Positions 7,109-15,670 of a stretch of 29,327 nt of DNA are shown piece by piece. Each line of letters starts with the position of its first letter. Within the stretch, counting starts at the first letter, position 1. Origin of the DNA: Bacteroidota bacterium (GTDB lineage Bacteria; Bacteroidota; Bacteroidia; Chitinophagales; Chitinophagaceae); contig JAEWAC010000122.1 in the NCBI GenBank assembly GCA_023391895.1, forward strand, positions 1-29,327, written 5' to 3'. Both the position numbers and the translations under genes were made by a program. A model generated the notes under the pieces. The model saw only the letters and a list, made by a program, of their open reading frames with translations, was not told where the DNA came from and did not search any database.

Positions 7109-8200
7109 TTATTGTGCTTTTTTGTTGAGTACACCATTTTCCACCCACCACCAGTATTTTTTTCCACCAGTGGCCTTATTCATATCAAAACTGGCTACCG
7201 GAAACTGACCGTTGCCGTCTTCTGATGCAGCAATCTCATAAACGACCAGCGCCTGCTGCCCCTGGTTCCAGTGCAGCGGTTTGCCGGCTGCAATCTGTTC
7301 AGGAGGTCGCTTTTCGCTGGTGGTAATAAAATAAGCATAGCTGAAAGGACGGGTGGCAGAAGAAAGACCCATCACTTTAGCAGTGCCATCTTTGTCAATA
7401 CAAACAGCCGTGCGCTCATCAACCGCTATGGCATTTGCTGCTACGCCCCAGTCCTTCAGGATACGGCCCAGGAAAACGACCGACCGCCCTTCGCGATTGC
7501 GCTGCAGGTAATGCTGATCGGTAATCACCTGCTGCAAATAAGGCGGTTGCAAAAAATCGTTTTGGTACAGGGTAACTTCACTTCTATAGGGGTCCTGAAG
7601 TGCTGTTGCCGATACAGCACTGCCGCCTTCGCCACTGTAATAAAAACCACCCAGGATGGCACAACCGGCACTGGTGCCCCCTACCGGCGCTTTCTTTTCG
7701 TTGAGCAAATAATTAATCGCATGCTCGGTCTTCGTGCCTTTCCAAAAGCGCATATAGTTCGACTGGTCACCACCTGCAATAAACAACATTTCGGCATTGC
7801 GGATGATGGCGGCTACCGTATCGTTTTCGGCCAGCTCGCGGCTGTCGATCTTTAGGGTTTCAACAGAGTTGACGGTACCCAGCTTATTGATATAGGGGTT
7901 ATAAGCATCCGTGCCCGATGCCCGGATCACCACCACATCGCCGCCGCCACCGCGTGCTATCATCCAGCGGAAAGCAGCATCCACATCTGTACTGCCCCCC
8001 ATGAGCACAACGCCACCGGAAACCGGAACGTTTATATTAGCCGTGTCGCCAATGATACCAAGAGAAGCCGGCCTGCGGACAGCAGGCGCTGTCTGGATAG
8101 GCGTGTTGTCTGATACGGTCTGAGGAGGGAGCGTCTTTTTACTACAGCCTGCCACCATCAAGGATATAAAAAGAGGCAGGAGCAAGGTTACATGATTCAT
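7109..8200 (-). CDS. Cyanophycinase-like S51 peptidase, lipoprotein
   Basis: A 363-residue second S51 family member, clearly diverged from the one at 5231-6079. The ATG at 8200 gives a lipoprotein signal with lipobox VAGC (Cys19), then a Pro/Thr/Ala linker. Core motifs are VVLMGGSTDVDAAF near 64, AGGDQSNYMRFW near 142, nucleophile GGTSAGCA with Ser177, VITDQHYLQRNREGR with His230, and AVDERTAV with Glu262. The catalytic set is present, but the DQHFxxRxRxxRL block is altered and there is a C-terminal extension of about 90 residues ending YWWWVENG. Placement on the outer membrane is plausible, where it could make the first cuts in a polymer. It lies 152 bp after susD, behind a hairpin, and 7 nt before the isoaspartyl peptidase gene. 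An in-frame ATG at 8281 would add 27 residues lacking signal-peptide character. Confidence 0.85.
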   Translation of the reverse strand: MNHVTLLLPLFISLMVAGCSKKTLPPQTVSDNTPIQTAPAVRRPASLGIIGDTANINVPVSGGVVLMGGSTDVDAAFRWMIARGGGGDVVVIRASGTDAYNPYINKLGTVNSVETLKIDSRELAENDTVAAIIRNAEMLFIAGGDQSNYMRFWKGTKTEHAINYLLNEKKAPVGGTSAGCAILGGFYYSGEGGSAVSATALQDPYRSEVTLYQNDFLQPPYLQQVITDQHYLQRNREGRSVVFLGRILKDWGVAANAIAVDERTAVCIDKDGTAKVMGLSSATRPFSYAYFITTSEKRPPEQIAAGKPLHWNQGQQALVVYEIAASEDGNGQFPVASFDMNKATGGKKYWWWVENGVLNKKAQ

Positions 8201-8240
8201 GATGGGCTTTGTATCTGCAATTAATTTAGTTTGTAATAAA

Positions 8241-8273
8241 GCCTGCCTCTTGCATTCAGCAGAGGAGGCAGGC
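8241..8273 (-). terminator. Hairpin terminator between susD-like and cyanophycinase genes
   Basis: GCCTGCCTC (8241-8249) pairs exactly with GAGGCAGGC (8265-8273), a 9-bp GC-rich stem. On the minus strand it is followed by TTTATTA. It lies after the SusD stop and before the lipoprotein gene at 8200. It likely terminates part of the SusCD transcripts and lets some read through, setting receptor and enzyme levels apart. The plus side also ends in TTTT. Confidence 0.65.
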
Positions 8274-8352
8274 TTTTGCAAAAGCTTTTATGCGGTTTTT
8301 CAGGTTTACCGACTCTTGTTCAGCCCCTTTATTAATGTATCAAAGAGCCGGA

Positions 8353-9735
8353 TCAATAATTCGGGTTTTGCTCCGTGTTCTTATTGATCATTATTTCTGT
8401 TGCCGGTATTGGCAAAGCGTATTGGGCCTGGCCGGGCGTCAAAGTAACGGCGCCGGACGCATTCTCTGCATCTTCCGGCAGCCGCTGCACAGGCAGGTTA
8501 CGCCGGCGCAGATCATAAAAACGGTGACCCTCAAAAGCAAGTTCTTTAAAACGCTCCGTCATGATCGCATCAATCAGCATAGCCTTATCTTCAAACGTCT
8601 CCTCTAAATAACCTTCAATGCGGGCAGTCCGTAAGGCGTTCAGATCACCAGCGGCGTCTCCCGAAGATTCGGCCCTGGCTTCCGCCCGGATCAAATACAT
8701 TTCAGCCGTTCGAAACAGCTTTATGTCTGCCAGGCCCGGCGCTGAGGCCGTACCACCAATGTATTTTTTTACCAGATACTTTGACTTGATACCAGTGCGG
8801 CTTGGATCGTAAATAATATACGCCGGAAAGCGGATGTCTTTGTCCTCATCAAAAGTATTGATCAGCTTAAAGGAAGGTGCATACAATACAATGCCGCCGG
8901 TTTGGCGAAAGAAAAAGTCACCCACACGCGAATCGTTGGTGCCCGTCCTTTTCAATTCCCAGATTACTTCTGCGTTGTTGGCATCGGTCCATATGCCGGG
9001 GAACTGCGCTTTTGTTGCGAGAGGCACCGCATCAATCACTTCACTGGAATAAGTGATCGCGTCGGCCCAGTTCTTTTCGTACAAGGCCAGCCTTGCCTGT
9101 ATGGCTGCCACAGCCAATCTGGTGACCCGCGTCCTGTCATTAAAAGAAGATGGGATTAACTTTTTAGCTTCTGCCAGGTCGGCCTTGGCATTAGCCATCA
9201 CCGCCTCAAAATTGTCCCTGGGCGGATAGCTGATTTCAGACTTCTTCATATAAGGCACGCCAAGGGCGCCCGGCTGGTATGCACTGGCATAAGCCCGCAG
9301 CAGGTCAAAGTGCAGGTAAGCTCTTAAGGCCAGCAGCTCACCCTGGTAACGGGTGGCCAATTCTGCATCAGCACCCGTAAAACCCAGTTTACCGATTGCT
9401 TCCAATGCCCTGTTAGCGCGGTCTATAGCCACGTAATGGGTATTATAAAGTGAAGTAACTGAGCCGCTGCTGGGGTTATACAGCCAGCGGAAAGCATCGC
9501 TGTTGCCTACTGTATTTTCCGAAGGGTACATAGCCTCGTCTGACACCGTTGCGTTCAAACTGACGGGTGTATAATCCAAAGCGGCGTACACACCTATAAC
9601 ACCCATGTTGATATCATTGATATTGCGGTAGGCCTTTGTAGGGTCAATAAAACCTACAGGCTCCAGATCCAGCTTGGTGCAGGAGGCCAGCACAACCGAG
9701 GCTAGAAGGATATATTTAAATAACAAATTCCTCAT
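8353..9735 (-). CDS. RagB/SusD family nutrient-uptake outer-membrane lipoprotein
   Basis: A 460-residue SusD-like lipoprotein. The signal peptide ends in VVLASC with lipidated Cys19, followed by TKLDLEPVG, the usual start of mature SusD proteins. The helical TPR-like body contains AIDRANRALEAIG (about 100-113), the SusD hallmark ALRAYLHFDLLRAYASAYQ near 135, and a C-terminal SusD domain with LFRTAEMYLIRAEARAESSGDA near 340 and the closing ERFKELAFEGHRFYDLRRR near 415. SusD proteins form the surface lid on the SusC channel and bind the incoming ligand. The start is 11 nt after the SusC stop, so the two are co-transcribed. Because the downstream enzymes are cyanophycinase and isoaspartyl peptidase, the ligand is inferred to be a peptide or cyanophycin fragment rather than a sugar; the sequence alone cannot tell. 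Confidence 0.95.
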   Translation of the reverse strand: MRNLLFKYILLASVVLASCTKLDLEPVGFIDPTKAYRNINDINMGVIGVYAALDYTPVSLNATVSDEAMYPSENTVGNSDAFRWLYNPSSGSVTSLYNTHYVAIDRANRALEAIGKLGFTGADAELATRYQGELLALRAYLHFDLLRAYASAYQPGALGVPYMKKSEISYPPRDNFEAVMANAKADLAEAKKLIPSSFNDRTRVTRLAVAAIQARLALYEKNWADAITYSSEVIDAVPLATKAQFPGIWTDANNAEVIWELKRTGTNDSRVGDFFFRQTGGIVLYAPSFKLINTFDEDKDIRFPAYIIYDPSRTGIKSKYLVKKYIGGTASAPGLADIKLFRTAEMYLIRAEARAESSGDAAGDLNALRTARIEGYLEETFEDKAMLIDAIMTERFKELAFEGHRFYDLRRRNLPVQRLPEDAENASGAVTLTPGQAQYALPIPATEIMINKNTEQNPNY

Positions 9736-9746
9736 GATGGTAATGA

Positions 9747-12700
9747 TTAAAAGTTAACATTAAGTCCGGCCGTATAAGTACGGGTATTAGGGTATTGGAA
9801 CCTTCCGTAAACGCTGTTGTTCTCCGGGTCCAGGCCCCGCCATTTGGTCCAGGTAAGCAGGTTCTGTCCCTGCACAAAAACCTTCACGCCTTTTATCACT
9901 TTTGTTTTTTGCAAAATGCTTTGTGGCAACGTATAACCTATATTGGCATTGCGCAGGCGCAGGAAGGAGGCATCCTGAATATCCTTGGAAGTAAAGTTGC
10001 GTGGAATGTCGTAGCGTTGCAGAATGGCGACGTCACCAGGCTGTTTCCAGCGATTCTCCAGCATCCGAACGGTTTGGTTACTGGTGGCATAACGCTGGTT
10101 TTCATTGTAAAAGTCTTCGTTGTTCCACCGCATCACATCTGAAACAAACGAGAACAGCACGCCTGCAGTCAGGTTTTTCCATTTTATGGTGGTGTTGAAC
10201 CCGCCGGTCAGAGACGGATATAGCGAGCCGGAGTTGGTGGTACTTTGAGCGGCTGAATTATAAACGGTAGTGATGGTGCCATCCAGATTATAGTACTGCG
10301 CCTCGCCGGTCTCGGGATTCACCCCGGCCCAGTCAGGTGCATAGTACGTACCGTAGGGAAAGCCCACTTTAAAGATGCGGGTATCACCATCAGGCAACTC
10401 GTTGGTCAGTGGAGTGATGAAGAGGATCGTGTTCTTATTATAGCCGGCATTGACGCCAACGCTCCAGGTCAGGTCACCCCTGCGGATGATGTCGCCATTG
10501 ATCTCAAACTCCACACCCCGGTTGCGCATTTTGCCGGAGCTCAGGGGCAAGGGATTAGGAGAACCTGCCGTGGCAGACAGCGGCTGGTCAAAGAACATGT
10601 TGGACGTGATACGATTGTAGAAATCAGCAATGATCCGTAAACGGCTGCTAGGGAAAAGGCTCAGGTCGAAGCCCGTATTAAATTCATTCACATATTCCCA
10701 GTCATAATCAGGATTACCAGGATCAAAGGGACGAAGTCCCGCTACACCGCCATAGGAGGTGTTGACGTCAAACTTGGGCAGATAGGTAAACTCACCACCG
10801 ATAGGGCTGGCGGTTATGCCATAGCTGGCGCGGATACGCAGATCAGAAATAAGGTCCACATCCTTTAAAAAGCTTTCGCCTTTTGCCAGCCAGTTAGCAC
10901 CCACTGAGTAGAAGCCATGCCATTTGTTAACCGGTGCCACCCTGGTAGAGCCATCATAACGATAGCTGCCCGTTAATGTATACTTATCGTTGAACGTATA
11001 CCGGCCAATGGTCATAAAGGAAGCCAGGGCACTATGGGTTTTGCCACCGCTGATGCGGTGTAAGAAGGTGGGACTTCCGTTGGTAACACCGGCAGGATTT
11101 TCGGGCATGCGTGAATCCACGCCAAAACCTGTATAGCCAAAGCTTTTATAATGGTTGTAATTGTATTCATAAAAACCGGAAACCTCAATATCATGCAGGT
11201 TATTAAACACATTGGCATAGGTAAGGCCGGTAGTAGACACAATGTTGAAGTTCCGGCGGCTGCCTTCCTCCAGTCTGCCTTTACCACCCAGCGTAGTGGA
11301 GTTGCTGCGGGAACCATAATAAGAATCCGGATTGATGTAATACAGATCCGAAGAGTTCCGGTAATCAATGCCCGCCCTGGTAGATACTTTCAACTGAGGC
11401 AATATCTGGTAAGCAAACGCAGTGCTGATAATGGTTTTAAGTTGGTCCGTTTTGTTGGCAGTATTTAACAACCGCTCCAGCGACTGGCTGCCTTCGCGCT
11501 GGTCCAGGATAAAATAAGAAGACCGGTTGCCGGGATGCACCAGCACGCCATCAGAAGCATAGGGGTACTCGTAGGGCAGAGCGTAGTAAACGGCAGACAT
11601 GGCCGTACCGGTACTGGTGCTGCCTTCTCCTTCAGTAAAGCTTGAATTAGAATAACCGATAGACAGATTAGTGCTTCCGGTGAATTTACCCGATTTAAAA
11701 TCCAGGTTGCTGCGCAGGGCATAGCGATCCAGGCCCGTACGTTTAGCCACACCTTCCTGCTTGTAATAGTTCAACGAATTATAAAACCGCAGGCCTTCGT
11801 TACCACCACTGATGCTTACCTGCTGCTCCTGAAAGCGGCCACGCTGGAAGAAAAAGTCCCGCCAGTCTATATTTACACCGCGCAGGCTGTCCAGGATAGC
11901 ATCGGCACGCCGACGGAACGCATCATCACCGGCTGCATAGGCCGGGTTCTTGGGTGAGTACGTCCAGCCGGGGCCAATATTATTGCGACCGTAGTTCAGG
12001 CCAATTTCTTCTTCAAAACGCAGGCGCTGCTCGGTATTCATCATTTCAAAGTTGGGTCGGCTCAGGTTGGAAAAGCCATATTGGGAATTGTACTGAACAG
12101 CAACCTTTCCGCTTCTCCCCTTTTTGGTGGTAATAACAATAACACCATTGGAACCACGGGAGCCGTAAAGAGCCTTGGCAGACGCGTCTTTTAATACCGT
12201 AGCCGACTCAATATCTTCGGGATTGATGGTTTGGAAATAATTGGATTCGACGGGCACACCATCCATGATATACAGAGGAGCCGAGGAGCCGTTGATGCTG
12301 CCAATACCGCGGATTACCACGCTGGCGCTTTGTCCCGGCTGGCCCGAGCTGGAAATCACACTCATGCCAGATACCCTGCCCTGTAAGATCTGATCTACAG
12401 TTAAGCCGGGAACCTGGTTAATTTTTTCGGCGCTGACCATTGAGGAAGCACTGGGTGATTTATCGCGCCTGTAGCTGGTATAACCGGTTACAGTCACTTC
12501 ATTCAACTTTCCCATGTCCAGCGACAACACCACATTCCCCAGACGGCTGGCCGCCCGAACTTCCCTGGTAAGGTAACCGGAATAAGAAATCACCAGCGTT
12601 GCATTTTCATCCACACCCTGCAATATAAAATTGCCATTGATATCGGAGGTCGTTCCCACACTGCTGCCTTTCACCTGAATATTGGCGCCCGGAAGGCCAC

Positions 12701-13136
12701 TCCCCTGCTCATCTACAATACGCCCGGTAACCTCCATAGCTGGCATTTGCATAGCCGCCTGGTTATCTGCTGTTGCTGTTTTTAACTTTATGACCACCGT
12801 CTTACCCACAATGGTATAAGTCAATGGCTGGTTGCGGAAACAATGATCGAGTACCTGCTCCAGGCCGGCATTCCTCACCTTGATGGTAACAGGATTGGCT
12901 TTTTGAAGCCAGTCAGCATTGTAAAAGAACAGATAGCCGGTCTGGCTTTCAATTTTCGGAAATACTTTCTGCAGCGGCGCATTCTCTTCGCTCAGGTTTA
13001 CCCCTTGCGAAAAGCCACCGGTGGCTAAAGTTTGAAAAGTAAGGCTCAGAAGAATGACGGTGAGTTTCATCATCCGAAGCGTTTTTTGCAGCAGGGCCCT
13101 GTGCCGCCCCTTGTTTTGGTTCACAGCAATTAGCAT
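9747..13136 (-). CDS. SusC/RagA family TonB-dependent transporter with N-terminal STN signalling domain
   Basis: About 1129 residues from the ATG at 13136. After a basic leader and the hydrophobic segment MMKLTVILLSL (signal ending GGFSQ), residues ~47-118 are an STN (secretin/TonB short N-terminal) domain. A CarboxypepD_reg-like beta-sandwich follows (about 136-208, with VTGRIVDEQGSGLPGANI). Next come a TonB-box-like NEVTVTGY (212-219), the SusC plug (DQILQGRVSGMSVISSSGQP, APLYIMDGVPV) and a long beta-barrel ending TYTAGLNVNF. The STN domain is what lets such receptors signal to FecR anti-sigma factors, and the FecR and sigma genes lie directly upstream. It should import the ligand captured by the SusD partner using TonB energy. 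ATGs at 13208 and 13073 are alternative starts; the latter begins right at the hydrophobic core. Confidence 0.95.
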   Translation of the reverse strand: MLIAVNQNKGRHRALLQKTLRMMKLTVILLSLTFQTLATGGFSQGVNLSEENAPLQKVFPKIESQTGYLFFYNADWLQKANPVTIKVRNAGLEQVLDHCFRNQPLTYTIVGKTVVIKLKTATADNQAAMQMPAMEVTGRIVDEQGSGLPGANIQVKGSSVGTTSDINGNFILQGVDENATLVISYSGYLTREVRAASRLGNVVLSLDMGKLNEVTVTGYTSYRRDKSPSASSMVSAEKINQVPGLTVDQILQGRVSGMSVISSSGQPGQSASVVIRGIGSINGSSAPLYIMDGVPVESNYFQTINPEDIESATVLKDASAKALYGSRGSNGVIVITTKKGRSGKVAVQYNSQYGFSNLSRPNFEMMNTEQRLRFEEEIGLNYGRNNIGPGWTYSPKNPAYAAGDDAFRRRADAILDSLRGVNIDWRDFFFQRGRFQEQQVSISGGNEGLRFYNSLNYYKQEGVAKRTGLDRYALRSNLDFKSGKFTGSTNLSIGYSNSSFTEGEGSTSTGTAMSAVYYALPYEYPYASDGVLVHPGNRSSYFILDQREGSQSLERLLNTANKTDQLKTIISTAFAYQILPQLKVSTRAGIDYRNSSDLYYINPDSYYGSRSNSTTLGGKGRLEEGSRRNFNIVSTTGLTYANVFNNLHDIEVSGFYEYNYNHYKSFGYTGFGVDSRMPENPAGVTNGSPTFLHRISGGKTHSALASFMTIGRYTFNDKYTLTGSYRYDGSTRVAPVNKWHGFYSVGANWLAKGESFLKDVDLISDLRIRASYGITASPIGGEFTYLPKFDVNTSYGGVAGLRPFDPGNPDYDWEYVNEFNTGFDLSLFPSSRLRIIADFYNRITSNMFFDQPLSATAGSPNPLPLSSGKMRNRGVEFEINGDIIRRGDLTWSVGVNAGYNKNTILFITPLTNELPDGDTRIFKVGFPYGTYYAPDWAGVNPETGEAQYYNLDGTITTVYNSAAQSTTNSGSLYPSLTGGFNTTIKWKNLTAGVLFSFVSDVMRWNNEDFYNENQRYATSNQTVRMLENRWKQPGDVAILQRYDIPRNFTSKDIQDASFLRLRNANIGYTLPQSILQKTKVIKGVKVFVQGQNLLTWTKWRGLDPENNSVYGRFQYPNTRTYTAGLNVNF

Positions 13137-13237
13137 CTTGTGAATTTTTGAGTGAATAATACAACTATCGACCACTTTGGTATCAGCTGCAGTGCAGATG
13201 CGTACCAATAAGTTTTTTAAAATGGCTAAATATCCTT

Positions 13238-14422
13238 CTATGGCAAGATCGTTACCTGTTTTCCGTTTATGGAAAAATGAAGACCGCTGGTCTCCAGAAT
13301 GGTTAACATCTGGCGCAGGGTGCTGTTGCGGTCAATCTGTCCGCCAAAGCGCATGGCCGGTTTGGCTGCATAGATCACTTCCACGTCGTACCAGCGTGAC
13401 ACCTGCCGCATCACGGCTTCCACACCCACATTGTTAAAACGGAACTTGTTGTTGACCCAGGCCATTGCTTCCTCTACATCAGCATTTTTCACCAGCCGGA
13501 TGTTGCTGTTTGGTCCGCTGCCGTTTGCCACGACGGCCTGTTCATTTGGGGCCAGCAATTGTTGCAGCCCACGCGATTTGAGCCTTACCGCCCCTTCAAG
13601 CAGGGTGGTTTTCATTACGGCTTCGTCTTCGTAAGCGTTGACGTTAAAACGGGTTCCCAGTACCTCCACCTGCATCTCGTTGGCTTCGACTTCAAAAGGC
13701 GAGGCCAGGTGCGCCACTTCAAAGTAAGCCTCGCCCGTCATCTTCACTTTTCTTGCCGCGCCGGTGAACGCCGTAGGAAACGTGATGGAAGAAGCAACAT
13801 TCACCTGCACCTTGCTGCCATCGGGCAGGGTCAGCCGGAAAGGCTTGCTTCCTTTTGGAACGGTTAACGTATGGTATTTTACCGCATCCGCATTGCCTGA
13901 ATAAACCAGTTGACCGTTCTCGGGTTTTATTACACTGAGGTTCCCTTCCGTAACCAGGGCTCCATTGCCGGCACTATCCAATACAAGTTGCTGACCATCG
14001 GACAAAGTCAGAATGGCTTTGTTACTTTCCGGTGCCTGCACATCAATGGCTGACGCCTGTGGTGCAGCCGGGATGTTTACCAACTCTTTATTGTCACCAG
14101 ATTGATATATGAAATAAAGAGAGGTCCCGATGGCTAACAGCAAAATGGCCGCAACACCAACCAGCCGCCGAAGCGGTAAAATCCTGGCTTTCTTTTGAGG
14201 GACAATCTTCTGAAACATTGCCTCCTTCTGCTCCTGACTGAACAAATCTTCACTTTGAATTTGCGCCCAGATTTGCTCCATCGCCCCCGAAAGAGCTTCC
14301 TGCTCACCGGCCCTGTTCAATAGCCTCAAAAACTCTTCCTCGCCAGCTTTATCCAGCTTGTTCTCATACCATAGCTGCAACAATTCCTCCAGCCGTTTTG
14401 TATCGTCTGTGTTCATGATCAA
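13238..14422 (-). CDS. FecR family anti-sigma factor / sigma regulator
   Basis: A 394-residue single-pass membrane protein. Residues 1-80 form the helical cytoplasmic part (LEELLQLWYENKLDKAGEEE) that binds the sigma factor, 88-106 are a transmembrane helix (VGVAAILLLAIGTSLYF), and the rest is periplasmic. The FecR domain runs roughly from 185 to 280 (TVPKGSKPFRLTLPDGSKVQ, LTGEAYFEVAH-like block, VLGTRFNVNAYEDE). The C-terminal DUF4974 module covers about the last 70 residues (FNNVGVEAVMRQVSRWYDVE). It would hold the ECF sigma factor encoded just upstream until the STN domain of the SusC receptor reports ligand binding. The gap to the sigma gene is 96 bp and to the receptor about 100 bp, all on one strand. 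An ATG at 14416 is an equally plausible start. Confidence 0.95.
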   Translation of the reverse strand: MIMNTDDTKRLEELLQLWYENKLDKAGEEEFLRLLNRAGEQEALSGAMEQIWAQIQSEDLFSQEQKEAMFQKIVPQKKARILPLRRLVGVAAILLLAIGTSLYFIYQSGDNKELVNIPAAPQASAIDVQAPESNKAILTLSDGQQLVLDSAGNGALVTEGNLSVIKPENGQLVYSGNADAVKYHTLTVPKGSKPFRLTLPDGSKVQVNVASSITFPTAFTGAARKVKMTGEAYFEVAHLASPFEVEANEMQVEVLGTRFNVNAYEDEAVMKTTLLEGAVRLKSRGLQQLLAPNEQAVVANGSGPNSNIRLVKNADVEEAMAWVNNKFRFNNVGVEAVMRQVSRWYDVEVIYAAKPAMRFGGQIDRNSTLRQMLTILETSGLHFSINGKQVTILP

Positions 14423-14518
14423 TAATTACATACAGCAGGTATCAGCACTGCTGCCTATACTAAGAACACAAAAGGGGGTAAAAAGGGGCTATGCAGCAAA
14501 AAATATTTTATCAGGTGC

Positions 14519-15106
14519 TTAAATAGAGAGATGTGACTTTATGAATCGGGCGATGGATTGGTTGGCATACATGATGTATTTTTTCACCGTCTCACAGGAT
14601 AACTGCATTTCTACAGCAATCTGCTTATGGGTAAGTCCTTGTTGCCGGCTGAGCAGCCAGGTCCTTTGCTGCTGCTGGGGCAATCTGTCTATTGCCAGGT
14701 CGATAAGACCCGCGGGGTTTTGCGTGGCTTCTACCTCAGGAATGTCGTGCAGGATCGTTTCGCAGCTTTTTTCCCATTCTTTTTGCAGCTCATTTTCGCG
14801 GGCCATTTTACGCAGAACGTTCAGTGCCTGATTTCGGGAGATCACAAAAAGATAAGCCCGGAAGTTTTCCACTTCTGCCAGTACCTCCCTGCTCATCCAG
14901 ATTTTCAAAAACACATCCTGCACAATTTCCTCGGCCGATTCCCTGGAGCGGGTAAGACGGAAAACATAAGTACCCAACAAACCAGCATACCGGAACAACA
15001 GTTCCCGGAAAGCTTGTTCATTGCCTGCAGCTACCTGCTGCAGCACCTTTTTTTCCTCATATATCTTTAAAGCAGCCAAGGGTACAAAATAGGAAAAATG
15101 TAGCAT
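14519..15106 (-). CDS. ECF RNA polymerase sigma-70 factor (FecI-like)
   Basis: A 195-residue ECF sigma factor of the type expanded in Bacteroidota. Region 2 spans about 25-95 and includes EQAFRELLFRYAG, ESAEEIVQDVFLKIW and NFRAYLFVISRNQALNVLRK. Region 4 spans about 135-185: AIDRLPQQQQRTWLLSRQQG and the helix-turn-helix LTHKQIAVEMQLSCETVKKYI. It is followed directly by the FecR gene and then the STN-bearing SusC, the standard cell-surface signalling order. It probably directs transcription of its own receptor-enzyme locus when the substrate is present. The N-terminus before EEKKVLQQ is unusual in being hydrophobic (MLHFSYFVPLAALK), so true initiation may lie a little downstream at a non-ATG codon. 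An inverted repeat lies immediately upstream at 15119-15151. Confidence 0.94.
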   Translation of the reverse strand: MLHFSYFVPLAALKIYEEKKVLQQVAAGNEQAFRELLFRYAGLLGTYVFRLTRSRESAEEIVQDVFLKIWMSREVLAEVENFRAYLFVISRNQALNVLRKMARENELQKEWEKSCETILHDIPEVEATQNPAGLIDLAIDRLPQQQQRTWLLSRQQGLTHKQIAVEMQLSCETVKKYIMYANQSIARFIKSHLSI

Positions 15107-15118
15107 TGAAAACTACCA

Positions 15119-15151
15119 TTTGGGTATCTGCCTGAAGCCTGATTACCCAAA
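15119..15151. promoter_or_regulatory. Dyad TTTGGGTA-N17-TACCCAAA upstream of ECF sigma gene
   Basis: Two exact reverse-complement 8-mers (15119-15126 and 15144-15151) separated by 17 nt, starting 13 bp upstream of the sigma start codon. The half-site spacing of about 25 bp centre to centre is compatible with a dimeric regulator, or the arms could form a leader hairpin. Regulatory role inferred from position only. Confidence 0.45.
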
Positions 15152-15435
15152 AACTTTAAAGATTTAGTGATATAAAGCAGGATACTTTAAAAATAATGCT
15201 AATGAAAATTCGATTTATGAAATGAAAATTTCCTGCAAATATTTCTGTGTTACTTCAGCATCTTCCGCTGGAGAATATTGACTTATAAAGGCTGACTATA
15301 TCTAATGTATAAAGCATCAAAGGCGCCCACATCATCTGCCTGAAGGCGGCAGAAAAGCCCGCTATCGGATTTTTTGGAAACAGTTAGCATTTAAAGCACC
15401 TGCAGGGTAAAGTGCCAACAAAAACAAACATTCTA

Positions 15436-15525
15436 ATGGGCTTTTAAAAACAATTGAGTTAATTATTTGCCATACATTCTTAACATTATAATAGAGACCG
15501 TTTTACACTCCTTTCAAAAGCCCAT
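15436..15525. repeat. Inverted pair of the interspersed CCCAT motif
   Basis: ATGGGCTTTT (15436-15445) and AAAAGCCCAT (15516-15525) are exact reverse complements. The right-hand copy reads CACTCCTTTCAAAAGCCCAT then AG and belongs to the motif family at 5078 and 19752. The arms are 70 nt apart. Confidence 0.45.
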
Positions 15526-15670
15526 AGTTATCATCGGGCATGAACCCATTTTTTTACACAAGGCTACCCTAACCACATGGCAATTCAACAAGCTACGCAC
15601 ACGCATGATAAATATTTGTATATTAACCATCAGCATCCTTATGGTATTGGCAGCTCCTTAAAAGTTCCTC

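Larger units (their letters stand above)
15107..15670. other. Intergenic region between divergent sigma factor and metallohydrolase genes
   Basis: About 560 bp of AT-rich non-coding DNA that must hold the promoters for both divergent units. It contains the dyad at 15119-15151 and an inverted pair of the interspersed motif at 15436-15525. The short frame at 15467-15661 overlaps that motif and is not taken as a gene. I found no complete TTTG / TAnnTTTG Bacteroidota promoter pair on either strand. Confidence 0.6.

Noticed and set aside
13137..13208. N-terminal extension of SusC from the ATG at 13208
   Set aside because: The extra 24 residues are not like a signal peptide and encroach on the likely leader after FecR; starts at 13136 or 13073 place the hydrophobic segment at the N-terminus.
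15341..15358. Small CTGCC/GGCAG hairpin in the sigma-metallohydrolase gap
   Set aside because: Only 5 bp of stem, no T-tract and no gene end nearby; not supported as a terminator or operator.
15467..15661. 64-codon plus-strand frame before the metallohydrolase gene
   Set aside because: Overlaps the interspersed motif, has no recognisable family, and ends just before a well-supported gene; likely part of the promoter/leader region.
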